A DNA stretch of 18,085 bases from Candidatus Iainarchaeum sp. (GCA_015520865.1 WAPE01000058.1:1-18085), one strand, 5' to 3'. Numbered from the stretch's first letter, positions 1 to 7,365 are shown. The notes: a model not told the origin generated them from the letters alone. A program made the numbers and translations.

Positions 1-309
1 CTCTATCCATCTTTTCGTTTCTTCTATATCATAATCGTACGTTTTTACTCGGGCAGCTAGCAAAGCTACGGGAAGAACATCCGTTCCTGTTCCAGGAATC
101 CCGTTTTCCTTGGCTGTCAGAACGGTGGTTCCCGAACCAACGAACGGATCGAGGACGGAGCCCGGCTGAAAGGAGTCGAGAAGCATCTGTACGAGATCTC
201 TAGAAAACCCCTCCTTGTAGTAGAACCATCGATGTACAGATAGGTTTCGGTTGGGTAGAAACGTCACAAGTTTGGCAAGCTCCGGCATTTCAACGATCTT
301 GTAGCTCAT
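1..309 (-). CDS. DNA methyltransferase (N4-cytosine/N6-adenine type), partial, C-terminus beyond window
   Basis: This open frame runs from an ATG at 309-307 off the window edge and gives 103 residues of the N-terminus. Residues around 27-44 (HRWFYYKEGFSRDLV) followed by DPFVGSGTT form the SAM-binding motif I arrangement of amino-methyltransferases that modify adenine N6 or cytosine N4. The catalytic D/N/S-PP-Y motif is not in the visible part, so it must lie further on. The order of a conserved N-terminal block then motif I suggests the catalytic motif follows C-terminally. The start overlaps the stop of the Ig-like gene by ATGA, which indicates translational coupling. No restriction endonuclease is visible on this side. 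An RNA methyltransferase is a less likely alternative. Confidence 0.75.
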   Translation of the reverse strand, partial: MSYKIVEMPELAKLVTFLPNRNLSVHRWFYYKEGFSRDLVQMLLDSFQPGSVLDPFVGSGTTVLTAKENGIPGTGTDVLPVALLAARVKTYDYDIEETKRWIE

Positions 310-656
310 ATGACGGGCACCTTTACGCTGAGCTCCTTGGTGTTTATGATGTTATCGTAGTCGTCGACGCATTCCTCCACAACAACCCTTACTGGATAGG
401 TTCCTGGTGTCGTCGTAGCCCTTGGATAGATCTTAAAGGTCACAACGACTTGCTCACCTGGGTAAACGGTTCCCGTTCTGGTGGTATCGTAGAGTGCCAG
501 TCCGCTGGGCTTGAGAGATAGATGCTTGTCGGTTTCCACCGTCACAACATATTTCCTCTCTCGTCCGGCCGTGTTCCTAACTACTACTTCAAGTAGAAGG
601 GGCCTCCTATCACGGATCGAGAGCCTGAAGGGGACCTTCCTTGTTGTGACGATCAC
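306..656 (-). CDS. Small single Ig-like beta-sandwich protein, uncharacterised
   Basis: I do not recognise a named family. The protein (about 116 residues) is almost all beta-strand pattern, with alternating hydrophobics and the YPGEQVVVTFKIYP and TPGTYPVRVVVEE segments typical of Ig-like/CARDB/NEW3-type domains. There is no signal peptide or membrane segment, so it is probably cytoplasmic and perhaps a protein-binding module. A longer frame begins at GTG 704, but that region is a G/C hairpin. I chose GTG 656 because a T-rich TATA-like box at 678-687 is centred 27 bp upstream, the spacing seen at many leaderless starts here. Its stop overlaps the methyltransferase start by 4 nt, so the two are probably made together. 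Function unknown. Confidence 0.6.
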   Translation of the reverse strand: MIVTTRKVPFRLSIRDRRPLLLEVVVRNTAGRERKYVVTVETDKHLSLKPSGLALYDTTRTGTVYPGEQVVVTFKIYPRATTTPGTYPVRVVVEECVDDYDNIINTKELSVKVPVI

Positions 657-677
657 GTAAGAATTGGGTGGAGTTCG

Positions 678-707
678 AAATAAAAAGAGGGGTGGGGGCA
701 CCACCCC
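678..707 (-). terminator. Hairpin plus T-tract after the zinc-ribbon gene; T-tract may double as a TATA box
   Basis: On the minus strand a 7-bp G/C stem (GGGGTGG and CCACCCC, plus positions 689-707) with a 5-nt loop is followed directly by TCTTTTTATTT. It lies 29 nt after the zinc-ribbon stop codon. T-tracts are the usual archaeal termination signal. The same tract is centred 27 bp before the chosen GTG of the next gene, which is where a TATA box should be. Confidence 0.5.
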
Positions 708-735
708 TCCGGGGCCTCGTGGTGGGGACCATAAC

Positions 736-969
736 TCACAGATCCACGTAGGCTACTCCAATGAGGAGCTCCTTGGGCTCCCTCTTAGCGTCTGAGAGCT
801 TTCTCAGGCAGGATGTGCACACCCAGCCATGGATGGGATGATACCGTATGTGATCGCGGCAGACGTACCTCCCGCAGACGCTACATTTCCTTGCCTCCTC
901 CGGACTGAGGGGGAGGCCACATACCGCACAGGTTAGTACCTTCCCAACCCCATACACCTTCCGCACCAC
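736..969 (-). CDS. Small zinc-binding protein with B-box/treble-clef-like cysteine pattern
   Basis: The 77-residue protein has C14-x2-C17, C29-x2-C32, C37-x2-H40 (with H44 nearby) and C51-x2-C54, enough ligands for two zinc sites in a cross-brace arrangement resembling B-box or treble-clef folds. No catalytic motif is visible; nucleic-acid or protein binding is an inference. The start is uncertain. GTG codons occur at 969, 966 and 957, and the last has a GGGTGGTG Shine-Dalgarno-like motif about 6 nt upstream. A strong TATA box (TTTATAAATA, about 1013-1023) predicts transcription from about 993, leaving a short leader. It heads the minus-strand group that includes the Ig-like and methyltransferase genes, though a terminator-like hairpin separates them. 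Codons are compatible with the neighbouring genes. Confidence 0.65.
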   Translation of the reverse strand: MVRKVYGVGKVLTCAVCGLPLSPEEARKCSVCGRYVCRDHIRYHPIHGWVCTSCLRKLSDAKREPKELLIGVAYVDL

Positions 970-1042
970 CCTTCATCGTTCTCGCCTCCCCCGCCGCAGT
1001 TAAGAGGTCAAACTTATTTATAAAGCTAACTGATAAATTTTG

Positions 1043-1055
1043 GTTGTATAACAAC
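1043..1055. promoter_or_regulatory. Inverted repeat enclosing a TATA-like box before the winged-helix gene
   Basis: The sequence GTTGT-ATA-ACAAC is a perfect 5-bp inverted repeat with a 3-nt centre. The embedded TATAA is centred about 24-26 bp upstream of the ATG codons at 1070/1073. A protein bound here would block TBP. The downstream gene encodes a winged-helix protein, so autorepression is an inference. An alternative TATA (TGATAAATTT, 1031-1040) lies just upstream. Confidence 0.4.
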
Positions 1056-1072
1056 TAAGTTGGTGGTAAATG

Positions 1073-1540
1073 ATGGTTATGTATAAGATTCGTCGCCGCT
1101 GGACGGTTCGGGAGGTAGACCTCCCCTCGGAGTTACTCCTATCCAAGCGGAGACTCCTGAGGTGGTTTGCCCTTTCTCTTGGCCTTATAAACGAGAACGA
1201 CCAGCGAGAAGGGATACTAAATCTTCTTGATGCTCTCCTGACCTTCTGGTTCTCAAAAAAGAAGGATCCGTCCTTTGACGACTTAAAGGACTTTGTGGCC
1301 CGTCGATACATAGAGAAAGGGAAGAAACCACCGGCGGACGAGGCAATAAGAAAGCATCTTCGAAAACTTATATCAATTGGCCTCGTCCGCCGGGAAGGAA
1401 GAGTTTATATGCTTGATACAGATCCTTTACGACCGGAGGACCCTATAAGTGCTGTAGACAACGTTTTTGAAAGGATGAATAGTGTTAGGGAGCTGATCAG
1501 GGCCGGATTTTCCCATCTAAAGTCCCTTTACGAGCGTTAA
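1073..1540 (+). CDS. Archaeal winged-helix DNA-binding protein, putative transcription regulator
   Basis: The roughly 155-residue protein has a basic N-terminus, then a helical block (LLRWFALSLGLI...ILNLLDALLTFWF) and a winged-helix segment ending in IRKHLRKLISIGLVRREGRVYML, where the recognition-helix/wing pattern 'LxxLxxxGLVxRxxxxY' is clear. This matches a family of archaeal HTH proteins of unknown ligand. ATG codons occur at 1070, 1073 and 1079; 1073 is preferred because GGTGG at 1062-1066 is 6 nt upstream. The gene is divergent from the zinc-ribbon gene and precedes the AMMECR1 gene, which has its own TATA box. The inverted repeat over its promoter suggests self-regulation. The regulated genes are unknown. 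Confidence 0.65.
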   Translation: MVMYKIRRRWTVREVDLPSELLLSKRRLLRWFALSLGLINENDQREGILNLLDALLTFWFSKKKDPSFDDLKDFVARRYIEKGKKPPADEAIRKHLRKLISIGLVRREGRVYMLDTDPLRPEDPISAVDNVFERMNSVRELIRAGFSHLKSLYER

Positions 1541-1573
1541 CCCCTTTAAACCATCCTTTTCTAGTTTTTCTTG

Positions 1574-2155
1574 ATGGATAAGCAGGTAGGGGAATACCTC
1601 GTTCGTCTGGCACGGAGGAGCGTTGAACACTTCTTCGAGACGGGCCAGGTATTGGAGGAAGATCCACCCTTTGAAGAGGTAAAGGAAAAACGCGGCGCAT
1701 TTGTTACGATAAAACGTGTTGACGGTAGCCTAAGGGGATGTATTGGGTATCCGCTTCCTATTAAGCCCCTCTATAAAGCTGTCATAGAGACGGCGCTCTT
1801 GGCGGCCTTTGACGATCCTCGGTTCCCTCCCCTCGACGAATCGGAGCTTGACAGCGTCTTGTTTGAGGTCAGCGTTTTAACGCTCCCCGAGGAGGTTCCC
1901 AAAGATCGGCTGTTTGAAGAAATAAAGATCGGACGGGATGGCCTGATCATAGAGGGGTACGGAAGAAGCGGACTTCTCCTTCCTCAGGTTGCTGTCGAGG
2001 AGAATTGGGACGTAGAGACCTTCCTCGATCACACCTGTCTTAAGGCCGGACTCCCTCCAAGATGTTGGGCCGATCCTGAAATAAAAGTAAAGAAGTTTAG
2101 TTCGATTGTTTTCTCGGAGGTTTCGCCTAGAGGATCTGTTGTTAGGTTACTGTGA
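1574..2155 (+). CDS. AMMECR1 domain protein
   Basis: The 193-residue protein is a full-length AMMECR1 family member (archaeal homologue structurally known from Pyrococcus horikoshii PH0010). It contains the hallmark LRGCIG at residues 53-58, followed by the conserved AAFDDPRFPPL at 77-87 and the C-terminal WDVETFLDHTCLKAGLP segment. The family is universal in archaea and eukaryotes; its biochemical role is not settled. A TTG at 1571 would add one residue, but the ATG at 1574 is preferred: TTTAAA at 1545-1550 is centred 26.5 bp upstream, indicating a leaderless mRNA. There is no Shine-Dalgarno motif. Its last 9 nt overlap the convergent small gene at 2147. Confidence 0.92.
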   Translation: MDKQVGEYLVRLARRSVEHFFETGQVLEEDPPFEEVKEKRGAFVTIKRVDGSLRGCIGYPLPIKPLYKAVIETALLAAFDDPRFPPLDESELDSVLFEVSVLTLPEEVPKDRLFEEIKIGRDGLIIEGYGRSGLLLPQVAVEENWDVETFLDHTCLKAGLPPRCWADPEIKVKKFSSIVFSEVSPRGSVVRLL

Positions 2156-2437
2156 TTGTTGCGGTTGCTGTTCTCCAGCTGCTGATGCGGCTGCTTGCTC
2201 TGCCTGCTCCTCTTCAGCACCTATAGGTATTTCTATCGTTCTGAGGTCTCCGTCGGGTGTTTTGTAGATGATCGTCAGTGTTCCGATTGCTTCTCCCTTG
2301 TCGGCGAGATCTTGGATCATTTGTAGGGTGCTCTTGTTCATAACCGCTACCATTCCCTTGAAGATGGCGTCTACTGGCTCGAAACCCGCATTTTTCAACA
2401 TTTCAAGCGTCTTTACAACTTCCTCGATGGCCTTCAT
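2147..2437 (-). CDS. Small uncharacterised protein with Ala/Glu/Gln-rich tail
   Basis: The 96-residue protein is not one I recognise. Residues 1-75 form an alpha/beta pattern (MKAIEEVVKTLEMLKNAGF, then a region ending TLTIIYKTPDGDLRTIEIPIG). The last 24 or so residues are low-complexity Ala, Glu and Gln and probably disordered. There is no signal peptide. A TTG at 2449 gives a longer frame, but ATG 2437 is chosen because GGTGGT is placed 3-8 nt before it. A TTTTAA box at about 2470-2475 predicts a transcript start near 2447, giving a short leader carrying that motif. It diverges from the DHH nuclease gene and runs into the AMMECR1 gene, overlapping by 9 nt. Confidence 0.6.
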   Translation of the reverse strand: MKAIEEVVKTLEMLKNAGFEPVDAIFKGMVAVMNKSTLQMIQDLADKGEAIGTLTIIYKTPDGDLRTIEIPIGAEEEQAEQAAASAAGEQQPQQSQ

Positions 2438-2449
2438 CTTACCACCCAA

Positions 2450-2480
2450 CCAATAAAGACTTCTCAGGTTAAAAGTTTAC
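2450..2480. promoter_or_regulatory. Overlapping divergent promoters of the 96-aa protein and the DHH nuclease
   Basis: On the plus strand ATAAA (about 2453-2457) is centred 26 bp before GTG 2481. On the minus strand TTTTAA (about 2470-2475) is centred roughly 26 bp before position 2447, just upstream of the Shine-Dalgarno motif of the 96-aa gene. The two promoters share a 43-bp gap. Confidence 0.5.
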
Positions 2481-3800
2481 GTGGAGGTCCCTCGTCACGT
2501 CGAGGAATCTGTCGAAGCGATTAGAAGGTCGAAAAGCATACTCATCGTTACCCACCACGATGCCGACGGGGCTTCATCGGCTGGCGTTTTGGCAAGGTCC
2601 CTCGAAGCCCTTGGCAAGGATTACGATGTAATTGTCCTCCGGCAGCTCTATCCTGAGAGCCTGGAGGAGCTTCCTTTGAGTGAGTTCGACTTTGTCGTCT
2701 TTACCGATCTGGGTGGTCGTTATGTAGATCAAATCAAAAATTATGTAGAAGACTTTCTTGTGGTCGATCATCACGACAGGAACGCCCTGGAATCGCCCAA
2801 GGTCTTCCACCCAGCTCAAATGGGATACGATCCGGATACTGAGGCCTCCGCTTCAACCCTTTCAGCCCTTCTATCCTTCGAGCTTATCAAGGATCCGAAG
2901 ACACTAGTATACGGTCTCGTGGGTGCAGCTGGAGACAACCAGATCCAGAGCGGGGCCTTTACTGGTTTAAACCGCGTTTACGTCGTTAGGGGAGTAAAGG
3001 CAGGCCTTCTCACGCTTTACAAGGACCTAGCACTTTCTGGATTACGATACAAGGAGCTTCCCTGGGTTTTACTTTATTCAGAACCTGCCCTTCCAGGGCT
3101 CGTTGGTAACGAAGAAGCCGTTTACGACCTGCTCGAGCGGGTTGGTATAACGGCGAGGTATCCTTCCGGTAGGGTGAAGTACACGGATCTGGATCTTGAT
3201 ACCAGAAAGCGCCTCGTGACGGCCCTTGTTCTTCATCTATTACGCCATGGCTGGAGCGTGGGAGAAGCCCAATCCATCATAGGCGAGATCTATGAAGTGA
3301 ATGGAAACGTGGGCTGGCTTTCTACGATCAGGGGGTTCAAGTCCCTTGTGAATGCCGTTGCCAAGAACCGCCGACCGGATATCTTTGTTCCCCTCTTCCT
3401 CGATCGATTCGAGTACCTCGCCGACGCTGAAGAGATCTACTACAGGTACAGGAAATCTGTGGTTGCGGCTATTAGGAAGGCTAGAGAAATCGTGGAACCC
3501 GTTGGGTCCTTCGCCGTTGTAGACGGAAGGAAGATCGTTCCCTACTATGCCTCTGGCGCCGTGGCATCCGTTCTATCGTCGGAGCTCAACCGACCGGTCG
3601 TCGTTTTTGTGTCCGACGAAGGAGGGTATGTAAAGGCTTCCCTCAGGGGAAGAAAGGGGCTTTCCGAGGTAGTGGAAGAGCTCTTGCACGGTTTGGATGC
3701 CGAAGGTGGTGGTCACTCCGAAGCGGCGGGTTTCCGGATAAAGGAGGAAGATTTAGATATTGTTCTGGAGCGGTTAGCGTCTATAAAGGCTCGAGATTAA
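2481..3800 (+). CDS. DHH-family phosphoesterase, archaeal RecJ-like (GAN/Cdc45-related) nuclease
   Basis: The 439-residue protein shows the full DHH signature: HHDADG at residues 25-30 (motif I), D76 in VFTDLGG (motif II), DHH at 96-98 (motif III) and GAAGDNQ at 148-154 (motif IV). The C-terminal DHHA1 substrate-binding motif GGGHSEAAG is at 409-417. These residues coordinate two metal ions and hydrolyse phosphodiester bonds. In archaea such proteins act as single-strand exonucleases, some bound to GINS in the replicative helicase complex, others in RNA decay. The length is close to the family norm and all metal ligands are present, so it should be active. GTG 2481 has a TATA box 26 bp upstream and no leader. 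The 3' end overlaps dtdA by 20 nt, convergently. Confidence 0.88.
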   Translation: MEVPRHVEESVEAIRRSKSILIVTHHDADGASSAGVLARSLEALGKDYDVIVLRQLYPESLEELPLSEFDFVVFTDLGGRYVDQIKNYVEDFLVVDHHDRNALESPKVFHPAQMGYDPDTEASASTLSALLSFELIKDPKTLVYGLVGAAGDNQIQSGAFTGLNRVYVVRGVKAGLLTLYKDLALSGLRYKELPWVLLYSEPALPGLVGNEEAVYDLLERVGITARYPSGRVKYTDLDLDTRKRLVTALVLHLLRHGWSVGEAQSIIGEIYEVNGNVGWLSTIRGFKSLVNAVAKNRRPDIFVPLFLDRFEYLADAEEIYYRYRKSVVAAIRKAREIVEPVGSFAVVDGRKIVPYYASGAVASVLSSELNRPVVVFVSDEGGYVKASLRGRKGLSEVVEELLHGLDAEGGGHSEAAGFRIKEEDLDIVLERLASIKARD

Positions 3801-4569
3801 ATTCTTCAACCCACTCCTTTACCTTTCGTCTTACTTCTCCTGGCAGGGAAGCGATCTTTATGAAATGAGGTCTTGGAATGGTTTTTTCTACCATCTGGGT
3901 AAATATAGCTTTATCTAGGAGATCTGCCACGTACTTTGGCGCCATGTGCCCAAAGGCCACGTTCTCCTTTAGTGCGAGCCTCGTGAAGTCTGGAGCATAA
4001 TGTCCTGCACCTACACCTATGGCAACCTTTTCTGTTTCTTCGGGTTGAAGGGCTGCCACGATCGCCTCTGCGACGGCTTCTAAAGCCTTTTCGTCTTTCC
4101 ACTCCTCCTCCGTGCTCCCGCTTTCTACGAACATGACAGGGGTGTTAAGGGTCGGCCCGTGGTGGGTGACTTCGTAGGTGACGTCATAGGGAAGATCTCG
4201 CTCGTCTCGGATCTCCTTTAGGGTTTTCAGGGCTTTCAGCATGTGGAGGGCTGGTGCCTTTGAAAGGGTCCTTGCATACCCTCCGTAGAGGGCGTCGCCG
4301 AAGTTTCCAGTTGTGTGAACGGAAAGCGTCTTTACGTGCTTTTGGGCTGAATGCTTCGAGGCGAAGATGTAGAGGTCAGAGGGGTATCGTTCTTCTATCC
4401 ATTGGGCGTGTATGTGAAGTGTATCTATGACGATGAGGTCCGCATCCCTGTACCTGTACACGGCAAAGTCTCCGAAGGTCTTCCCCGTCTCTTTAAAGTA
4501 GTTCTCCATGAGGATCTTACCGATACCGAGGCTGGCGACATCTTTTGTTGAGATGACGACGGTGGGCAT
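3781..4569 (-). CDS. dtdA: D-aminoacyl-tRNA deacylase, archaeal DtdA type
   Basis: The 262-residue protein hydrolyses the ester between D-amino acids and tRNA, preventing D-residues from entering translation. Family hallmarks are SKHSA at 71-75, SVHTTGNFG at 83-91, THHGPT at 135-140 and GAGHYAP at 187-193; His and Asp/Glu side chains in these blocks form the zinc-binding active site of the archaeal/plant enzyme. The length is typical for the family. ATG 4569 follows an ATAAAA box at 4594-4600, centred about 28 bp upstream, so the message is probably leaderless. The 3' end overlaps the DHH nuclease gene by 20 nt. Upstream lies a candidate C/D guide RNA on the opposite strand. Confidence 0.93.
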   Translation of the reverse strand: MPTVVISTKDVASLGIGKILMENYFKETGKTFGDFAVYRYRDADLIVIDTLHIHAQWIEERYPSDLYIFASKHSAQKHVKTLSVHTTGNFGDALYGGYARTLSKAPALHMLKALKTLKEIRDERDLPYDVTYEVTHHGPTLNTPVMFVESGSTEEEWKDEKALEAVAEAIVAALQPEETEKVAIGVGAGHYAPDFTRLALKENVAFGHMAPKYVADLLDKAIFTQMVEKTIPRPHFIKIASLPGEVRRKVKEWVEEFNLEPL

Positions 4570-4603
4570 CGGATTTTAGAAACGAGCGAAGTAGTTTTAT
4601 TGG

Positions 4604-4658
4604 GGATGATGATGCCTTGCCCCAACAGAAGGGGTGAAGAAAGCGACGTGTGCTGACC
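4604..4658 (+). ncRNA. Candidate C/D-box guide sRNA
   Basis: The short gap between dtdA and the helicase gene contains a complete archaeal C/D sRNA layout. C box ATGATGA is at 4606-4612, then a 13-nt guide (4613-4625), D' box CAGA (4626-4629, one mismatch to CUGA), a 4-nt spacer, C' box GTGAAGA (4634-4640, one mismatch), a 12-nt guide (4641-4652) and D box CTGA (4653-4656). GG and CC flank boxes C and D as a short terminal stem. Total length, guide lengths and spacer match known archaeal examples, which direct 2'-O-methylation by fibrillarin, Nop5 and L7Ae. A TTTTA-type box at 4574-4578 is about 26 bp upstream of the predicted 5' end. The D-guide predicts target CACACGTCGCTT with methylation at the fifth base. 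The targets are not identified. Confidence 0.6.
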
Positions 4659-7333
4659 TATCCCTTCCAAAACATCCTCGTTCTAAAGTACTCCCTTTCT
4701 GCCTCCATCAGCGCCTTCCAGAACTCCTCTTCGTTATAAGGAGTCTTTAGTATCCTTGCAGCCGTTAGGGATCCGATCCCTTCTACGGCTTGAGCTATCA
4801 CGGCCTTCTTACCGAAGGTTTTAACGAGCTCTGCCGATCTTAACAACGATCTGTACCTTGCGTCCTCCTTTCTCCCTCTCTTCTTTTTCTTCACGAGCTC
4901 GGTATCGAACTCCGGATCGAAGGAAACGGCCACGAGGGGCGATCCACACTTGGGGCACTCTATCCTCTCTGGAAGATCCTTCACCCTTGAAGAGAAGGAA
5001 AATCCGCAGTAGAGGCAGACGAGGTTAACACGTTTTTCTAATATTCGCTCCTTGAACTTTTGGAGCAGGATCTTCTCAGGATCCTCCGGGATGAGGATGT
5101 CAGGTGTTTGGAGGACCGTGGATAGCTCGTTTCTCCCTAAAGGAGTCAACTTTGAGATCTTTACTTTTCCGAGGCCTTCAAGAAACCTCTTTACGGCATC
5201 TACGTCCAGCTTTTCTACGAGAATCTCATTCATCGTTTCCCTAAAGATTGGCGAATCGCTCATCGCCTCTACGAGCTTCTTTACGTTGATCTTTTCCACT
5301 TTGGCACTGCGGGAGATGAGTCCGAACCTTCTAGCTACGTGGATAAAGCGTATTCGGAAGAGAGACGTCCTAGGGATGATTCTCTCGATGAGGACGTCCA
5401 CCATATGGGGTGAGACCGTCTGGAGGACTTCTTTCACGACGTCTGGGTTGGCCTCCGCCGGAAACTCTAGAACGACCGTATACGGAGAAGATACGATACG
5501 CACAGGAACCCCGTACCTCCTGGATATCTCCGATGCGACGATCCTTCCTAGTGTTTGATTACCTCTGCTCCCCAAGAACGCGTGAAGTATGACGTACTTT
5601 CCGCTCTTCTCGATAAGAATTTCCTGAGGCTCCCGATAACCCTTGAAGTAATCCCCCACCTCTCCGTATCGTCCTTTTTCTAAGTATTCCTTAACCTTTT
5701 TTGCGACGAACTCTTCCACGGGTATCTGTTCTCCTATCCAGGCGGGAACCGCCCCTCCAGCTGGAAACTCCTCAACCAGTATATCCCTTCCCTCTACTGC
5801 CAAAACTCGCCAAGTTCGTCCCTTTACTACGAAGACTGCTCCTACTTCTATGTATTCAGCCACGAAGTCTTCGTCCAGCATCGCCACGTTCTTCTTCGTT
5901 GCCACATCAACTACGAAGTACTTCTCCTCGTCAGGGATCATCGATAGATTCGTATAGTAGTACCTCCACGTCCATCTAGACCTTCTAATCCGTTTTCCAT
6001 CACTCTTCAGGAAGCCCTCGGACTCCAGCTGTGATACGACGTCTAAAAAGTCGGAGTAACCGAGGTTAAAGAACGGAAACGCTCTTTTAACCGTCTCGTA
6101 GAGCTCATCTATCTCCATCTCGCCCCAATCCATTAGGAACCCAGCGATCTGGTGTGCTAAAACATCGAGGGGGTTTTCCTCGTACCGAACCTCCTCGAAC
6201 TTCCTCTTCTCGGCGAACTCCTTCACTGCAAGGGCCTCGAGGTAATCAACATGGTTCGTCGCGATGACGTATCCGATAGATGGTTTGTCCAGCCTGTGTC
6301 CACTTCTTCCAACCCTCTGGACGAGCCTTATTACCTGCCTGGGAGAACCGTACTGAATGACGGCGTCAACATCTCCGATATCTATGCCAAGTTCCAGGGA
6401 GCTCGTGGCTATAACGTGCTTTACCTTGCCTTCCTTGAAGAGCTTCTCCGTTATAACCCTGGTTTCCCTCGACAGGGAGGAATGGTGGACCTCCGTTTCC
6501 TTGTGGAACTTCTTGAGGTAGTAGGAGAGCTGTTCCGCCATGCTCCGCGTGTTTACGAAGGTTATAACCTGCTTGTGCTTCGACAAGATTTTTAGGATCT
6601 CCTTGATCCGGGCCAGGACGTTTGGATCAAAACCGAGTTCCTTCGCTTCTTTCTTAGTTTTTTCATCGGGTTTAGGATAAAGAACGGTTATCTTGTATTT
6701 TTTCTCGGCGCTTACGTCTATCACTTCGACCCTTCTGTCCCTCCCTCCCAGGAACTTCGATGCAACCTTCGGGGAGCCCACTGTTGCAGACAATCCTATC
6801 CTTTGGAACTCACCAGCCCTCAGGGCCAGCCGCTCGAGGGCAAGGGATAGTTGGTAACCCCGCTTTTCTCCCACGAGCTCATGAACCTCGTCAACAATCA
6901 CAACCTTCACATTCTTGAGATGTTCACCCATTTTTTCAGCCGGAAGTATTGCCTGGAGTGTTTCTGGGGTTGTGATGAGTATGTGGGGCGGATTTTTGGC
7001 CTGTTTCGCCCTTTCGTGGCTGGAGGTATCTCCGTGCCTGACACCAATGCGGATTCCTAGTACTTCTCCCCATCTTTCGAATCTCCTTAGCATGTCGCGG
7101 TTGAGGGCCCGAAGGGGAGTTATGTATAACACAGATACAGGCTCCCACTTGTTATGTAGAAGTAGGTTTAGAACCGGGATAAGGGCTGCTTCTGTTTTTC
7201 CTGAACCCGTTGGAGCTATTATCAAGACGTTTTTGCCCTCTAGAATGGGTTTTAGGGCCATTCTTTGCACTTCATTGAGCTCCTTGATGCCGACTTCCTT
7301 CATTCCTTCGACGATTCGCGGATGCAGCTCCAC
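4658..7333 (-). CDS. Lhr-family superfamily 2 helicase with C-terminal zinc finger (ASH-Ski2-like)
   Basis: The 891-residue protein has a complete SF2 motor: APTGSGKT at 40-47 (Walker A), TPLRALNRD at 72-80, DEVH at 148-151 (Walker B), SAT at 182-184 and QRVGRSGHR at 339-347. The large region after the motor is the Lhr-core type. A CxxC...CxxC zinc finger (C773, C776, C793, C796) is followed by a basic stretch and a helix-hairpin-helix-like GIGSLTAARIL. A C-terminal zinc finger points to the archaeal ASH-Ski2 group, reported with aRNase J and the exosome, more than to the DNA-repair Lhr group; this subgroup call is from memory. GTG 7333 has a TATTATAA box 27.5 bp upstream and no leader. Its stop abuts the candidate sRNA. 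It is fully divergent from the 946-residue surface protein gene. Confidence 0.9.
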   Translation of the reverse strand: MELHPRIVEGMKEVGIKELNEVQRMALKPILEGKNVLIIAPTGSGKTEAALIPVLNLLLHNKWEPVSVLYITPLRALNRDMLRRFERWGEVLGIRIGVRHGDTSSHERAKQAKNPPHILITTPETLQAILPAEKMGEHLKNVKVVIVDEVHELVGEKRGYQLSLALERLALRAGEFQRIGLSATVGSPKVASKFLGGRDRRVEVIDVSAEKKYKITVLYPKPDEKTKKEAKELGFDPNVLARIKEILKILSKHKQVITFVNTRSMAEQLSYYLKKFHKETEVHHSSLSRETRVITEKLFKEGKVKHVIATSSLELGIDIGDVDAVIQYGSPRQVIRLVQRVGRSGHRLDKPSIGYVIATNHVDYLEALAVKEFAEKRKFEEVRYEENPLDVLAHQIAGFLMDWGEMEIDELYETVKRAFPFFNLGYSDFLDVVSQLESEGFLKSDGKRIRRSRWTWRYYYTNLSMIPDEEKYFVVDVATKKNVAMLDEDFVAEYIEVGAVFVVKGRTWRVLAVEGRDILVEEFPAGGAVPAWIGEQIPVEEFVAKKVKEYLEKGRYGEVGDYFKGYREPQEILIEKSGKYVILHAFLGSRGNQTLGRIVASEISRRYGVPVRIVSSPYTVVLEFPAEANPDVVKEVLQTVSPHMVDVLIERIIPRTSLFRIRFIHVARRFGLISRSAKVEKINVKKLVEAMSDSPIFRETMNEILVEKLDVDAVKRFLEGLGKVKISKLTPLGRNELSTVLQTPDILIPEDPEKILLQKFKERILEKRVNLVCLYCGFSFSSRVKDLPERIECPKCGSPLVAVSFDPEFDTELVKKKKRGRKEDARYRSLLRSAELVKTFGKKAVIAQAVEGIGSLTAARILKTPYNEEEFWKALMEAEREYFRTRMFWKG

Positions 7334-7365
7334 GTTTTTTATGCTGTCACGAAAGGTATTATAAC
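7334..7365. promoter_or_regulatory. Nested divergent promoters of the helicase and the surface protein
   Basis: Only 32 bp separate the two GTG starts. TTTTTTAT (7335-7342) is centred 27.5 bp before GTG 7366 on the plus strand. TATTATAA (7357-7364) is centred 27.5 bp before GTG 7333 on the minus strand. Each TATA box lies against the other gene's start codon, so two initiation complexes probably cannot form together. Confidence 0.6.

Noticed and set aside
656..704. Start of the Ig-like gene at GTG 704
   Set aside because: It would put coding sequence across a G/C hairpin and T-tract and give a Pro-rich N-terminus; GTG 656 fits the promoter spacing better, though 704 is not excluded.
1018..1311. 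97-codon minus-strand open frame opposite the winged-helix gene
   Set aside because: Very basic, Ser/Arg-rich composition of a shadow frame; the plus-strand frame has clear domain motifs.
6915..7364. 149-codon plus-strand open frame opposite the helicase N-terminus
   Set aside because: Antisense to conserved helicase motifs, with no recognisable domain.
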